Source: Syntrophomonas sp. (GTDB lineage: Bacteria; Bacillota; Syntrophomonadia; Syntrophomonadales; Syntrophomonadaceae). From it: DNA of 6,676 nt. A program made the position numbers and the translations under genes. The notes under the pieces are model-generated. The model was not told the DNA's origin and did not search any database. It was given only the letters and a program-made list of their open reading frames with translations. Position 1 is the first letter of the stretch, and every line of letters begins with the position of its first letter. Location of the stretch: the NCBI GenBank assembly GCA_028709355.1, contig JAQVXF010000065.1, forward strand, positions 1-6,676. Direction: 5' to 3'. Below, piece after piece: positions 5,647-6,676 of this stretch.

Positions 5647-6676
5647 ATGAAGGGTCATTATGCGGTGCTAATATCCAATCAACTTGAAGCCCGGCGTTTT
5701 TTGGAGGAAGTAGGGGCTAGTCCCGCTGGGGTGGAATATATGATCCCCAAGGGAGTCTTTCGGTGTATCAAGCTGAAAGATATAACCAACCGAGCTGCCA
5801 ATATCGTCAAGCAGGAGATGCTCTCCAAGGGCGGCGAGGCAGCGGTGGCCAAAGAGGCCCTGATGGGCGAAGGAAAACATGATGTGCTGCTGATGGGGAC
5901 CCGGCGGCAGTTCCAACGACTGACGGAAAAACTGCGCCAGCAGCCCTTCGGGTTAAAAGCCGTAGCCCAAGACATCGACACCATCCTGGTCAACCTGGAA
6001 GTTGATGCATGGACCATCCAGCTTCCCCATGGACGCAGCCTGGAAATCGGCGCCCAGACCAAAATCATGGGAATATTGAACGTAACGCCTGATTCCTTTT
6101 CGGATGGAGGGCGTTTTTTTGATGTCGGCCGGGCGATAGACCACGCTCTGGAGATGGCTGCGGCCGGAGCTGACATTATCGACATCGGCGGAGCCTCATC
6201 CCGGCCTGATTCGCAGATGGTGGACGAGGATGAAGAATTGAGACGGGTAATACCCGTAGTGGCAGGGCTGGCCTCGCACAATCTTATCCTATCTATCGAT
6301 ACGTTCAGAGCCCGAGTGGCCGAAGCGGCTCTAAAGGCGGGCGCCCATATCATTAATGATATCGGGGCGCTGCGATTGGATGGCGGGCTATTGGAAGTGG
6401 TAAGCCGATGGCAGGCCGGCCTGGTGCTGATGCATAACCGCCTGCAGATAGACCGTGGTAAGGGCTTCGGTCATATGGTGGATGAGATCATCCTGGAATT
6501 GCAGCAGGGATTGGCTATGGCGCAGGCAGGTGGTTTGCCAGTGGAACAGGTCATCATCGACCCCGGCCTGGGATTTGGCAAAACGACCGCCCAGAACCTG
6601 AGCCTGCTTAAGCGGCTGCGGGATTTTCGCAGCCTGGGGCGGCCGCTACTGGTTGGGGCATCCCGTAAACGTTTCA
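5647..6676 (+). CDS. folP: Dihydropteroate synthase with N-terminal extension (3' end outside window)
   Basis: The enzyme joins 6-hydroxymethyl-dihydropterin pyrophosphate to p-aminobenzoate in folate synthesis and is the sulfonamide target. The frame is open to the window edge (343 residues seen). The TIM barrel begins near residue 138: MGILNVTPDSFSDGG (141-155), DIGGASSRP (179-187), SIDTF (216-220), AHIINDIG (233-240), LMH (261-263), DPGLGFGKT (305-313) and VGASRKRF (336-343) are the pterin- and phosphate-binding loops. The final strand with the last conserved arginine is cut off. Loop 2 reads GGASSRPD where most relatives have GGESTRPG. Residues 1 to about 120 form an extension (YMIPKGVFRCIKLKDI, GGEAAVAKEA, DVLLMGTRRQF) found in many clostridial homologues and of unknown function. 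ATG 5647 has GAGGGG (5636-5641) five bases before it; an in-frame TGA at 5623 bounds the start. It follows ftsH by 77 bases without a visible promoter or terminator, so co-transcription is likely. Confidence 0.93.
   Translation, partial: MKGHYAVLISNQLEARRFLEEVGASPAGVEYMIPKGVFRCIKLKDITNRAANIVKQEMLSKGGEAAVAKEALMGEGKHDVLLMGTRRQFQRLTEKLRQQPFGLKAVAQDIDTILVNLEVDAWTIQLPHGRSLEIGAQTKIMGILNVTPDSFSDGGRFFDVGRAIDHALEMAAAGADIIDIGGASSRPDSQMVDEDEELRRVIPVVAGLASHNLILSIDTFRARVAEAALKAGAHIINDIGALRLDGGLLEVVSRWQAGLVLMHNRLQIDRGKGFGHMVDEIILELQQGLAMAQAGGLPVEQVIIDPGLGFGKTTAQNLSLLKRLRDFRSLGRPLLVGASRKRF

Noticed and set aside
5577..5687. Plus-strand frame between ftsH and folP with a charged, helix-like translation (KRRVEEELELSHELN)
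   Set aside because: It has no proper start codon with a ribosome binding site and runs over 40 bases into folP in another frame; probably chance.
5679..6353. Minus-strand 224-codon frame opposite folP
   Set aside because: It is fully antisense to conserved dihydropteroate synthase motifs and is Ser/Arg-rich, typical of an antisense shadow in a GC-rich gene.

Overview
The window looks like a chromosomal housekeeping segment of a Gram-positive anaerobe of the Firmicutes, about half G+C or slightly more by eye. Gene content and order support this: a short Ppx/GppA phosphatase, tilS, ftsH and a dihydropteroate synthase with the long N-terminal extension seen in many clostridia. They sit in the order of the conserved divIC–(ppx)–(spoIIE)–tilS–hpt–ftsH–fol neighbourhood. 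A relative of the Syntrophomonadaceae or other deep clostridia is my best guess, from the feel of the proteins only.

Layout. Bases 1-46 hold the last codons of an unidentified upstream gene that overlaps the ppx/gppA-like gene (43-924) by ATGA. A long two-part hairpin (947-986) separates this gene from a convergent beta-carbonic anhydrase (1019-1711, minus strand; start moved to the second Met on Shine-Dalgarno grounds). About 540 bases (1712-2253) between the divergent carbonic anhydrase and tilS hold no recognisable gene. They contain two weak small ORFs (38 and 37 codons), promoter-like sequences and an inverted repeat just before tilS. tilS (2254-3666), ftsH (3746-5569, TTG start) and an N-terminally extended folP (5647 to the window end, incomplete) then run co-directionally on the plus strand.

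How the genes work together. These are separate housekeeping functions: polyphosphate/(p)ppGpp-type phosphohydrolysis, CO2/bicarbonate exchange, lysidine modification of the AUA-reading tRNA-Ile, membrane protein quality control and folate synthesis. ftsH has its own good sigma-A-type promoter overlapping the tilS stop codon. A perfect 19-base palindrome lies in its leader directly before the ribosome binding site. The usual hpt between tilS and ftsH is absent, and so is spoIIE before tilS; the carbonic anhydrase and a gene-poor spacer occupy that position.

I see no CRISPR array, transposon, tRNA, rRNA or defence system, and no convincing new multi-gene system. The points most worth a second look are the ftsH leader palindrome, the regulatory-looking spacer before tilS, the altered gene order, and the extension plus altered loop 2 of the dihydropteroate synthase.
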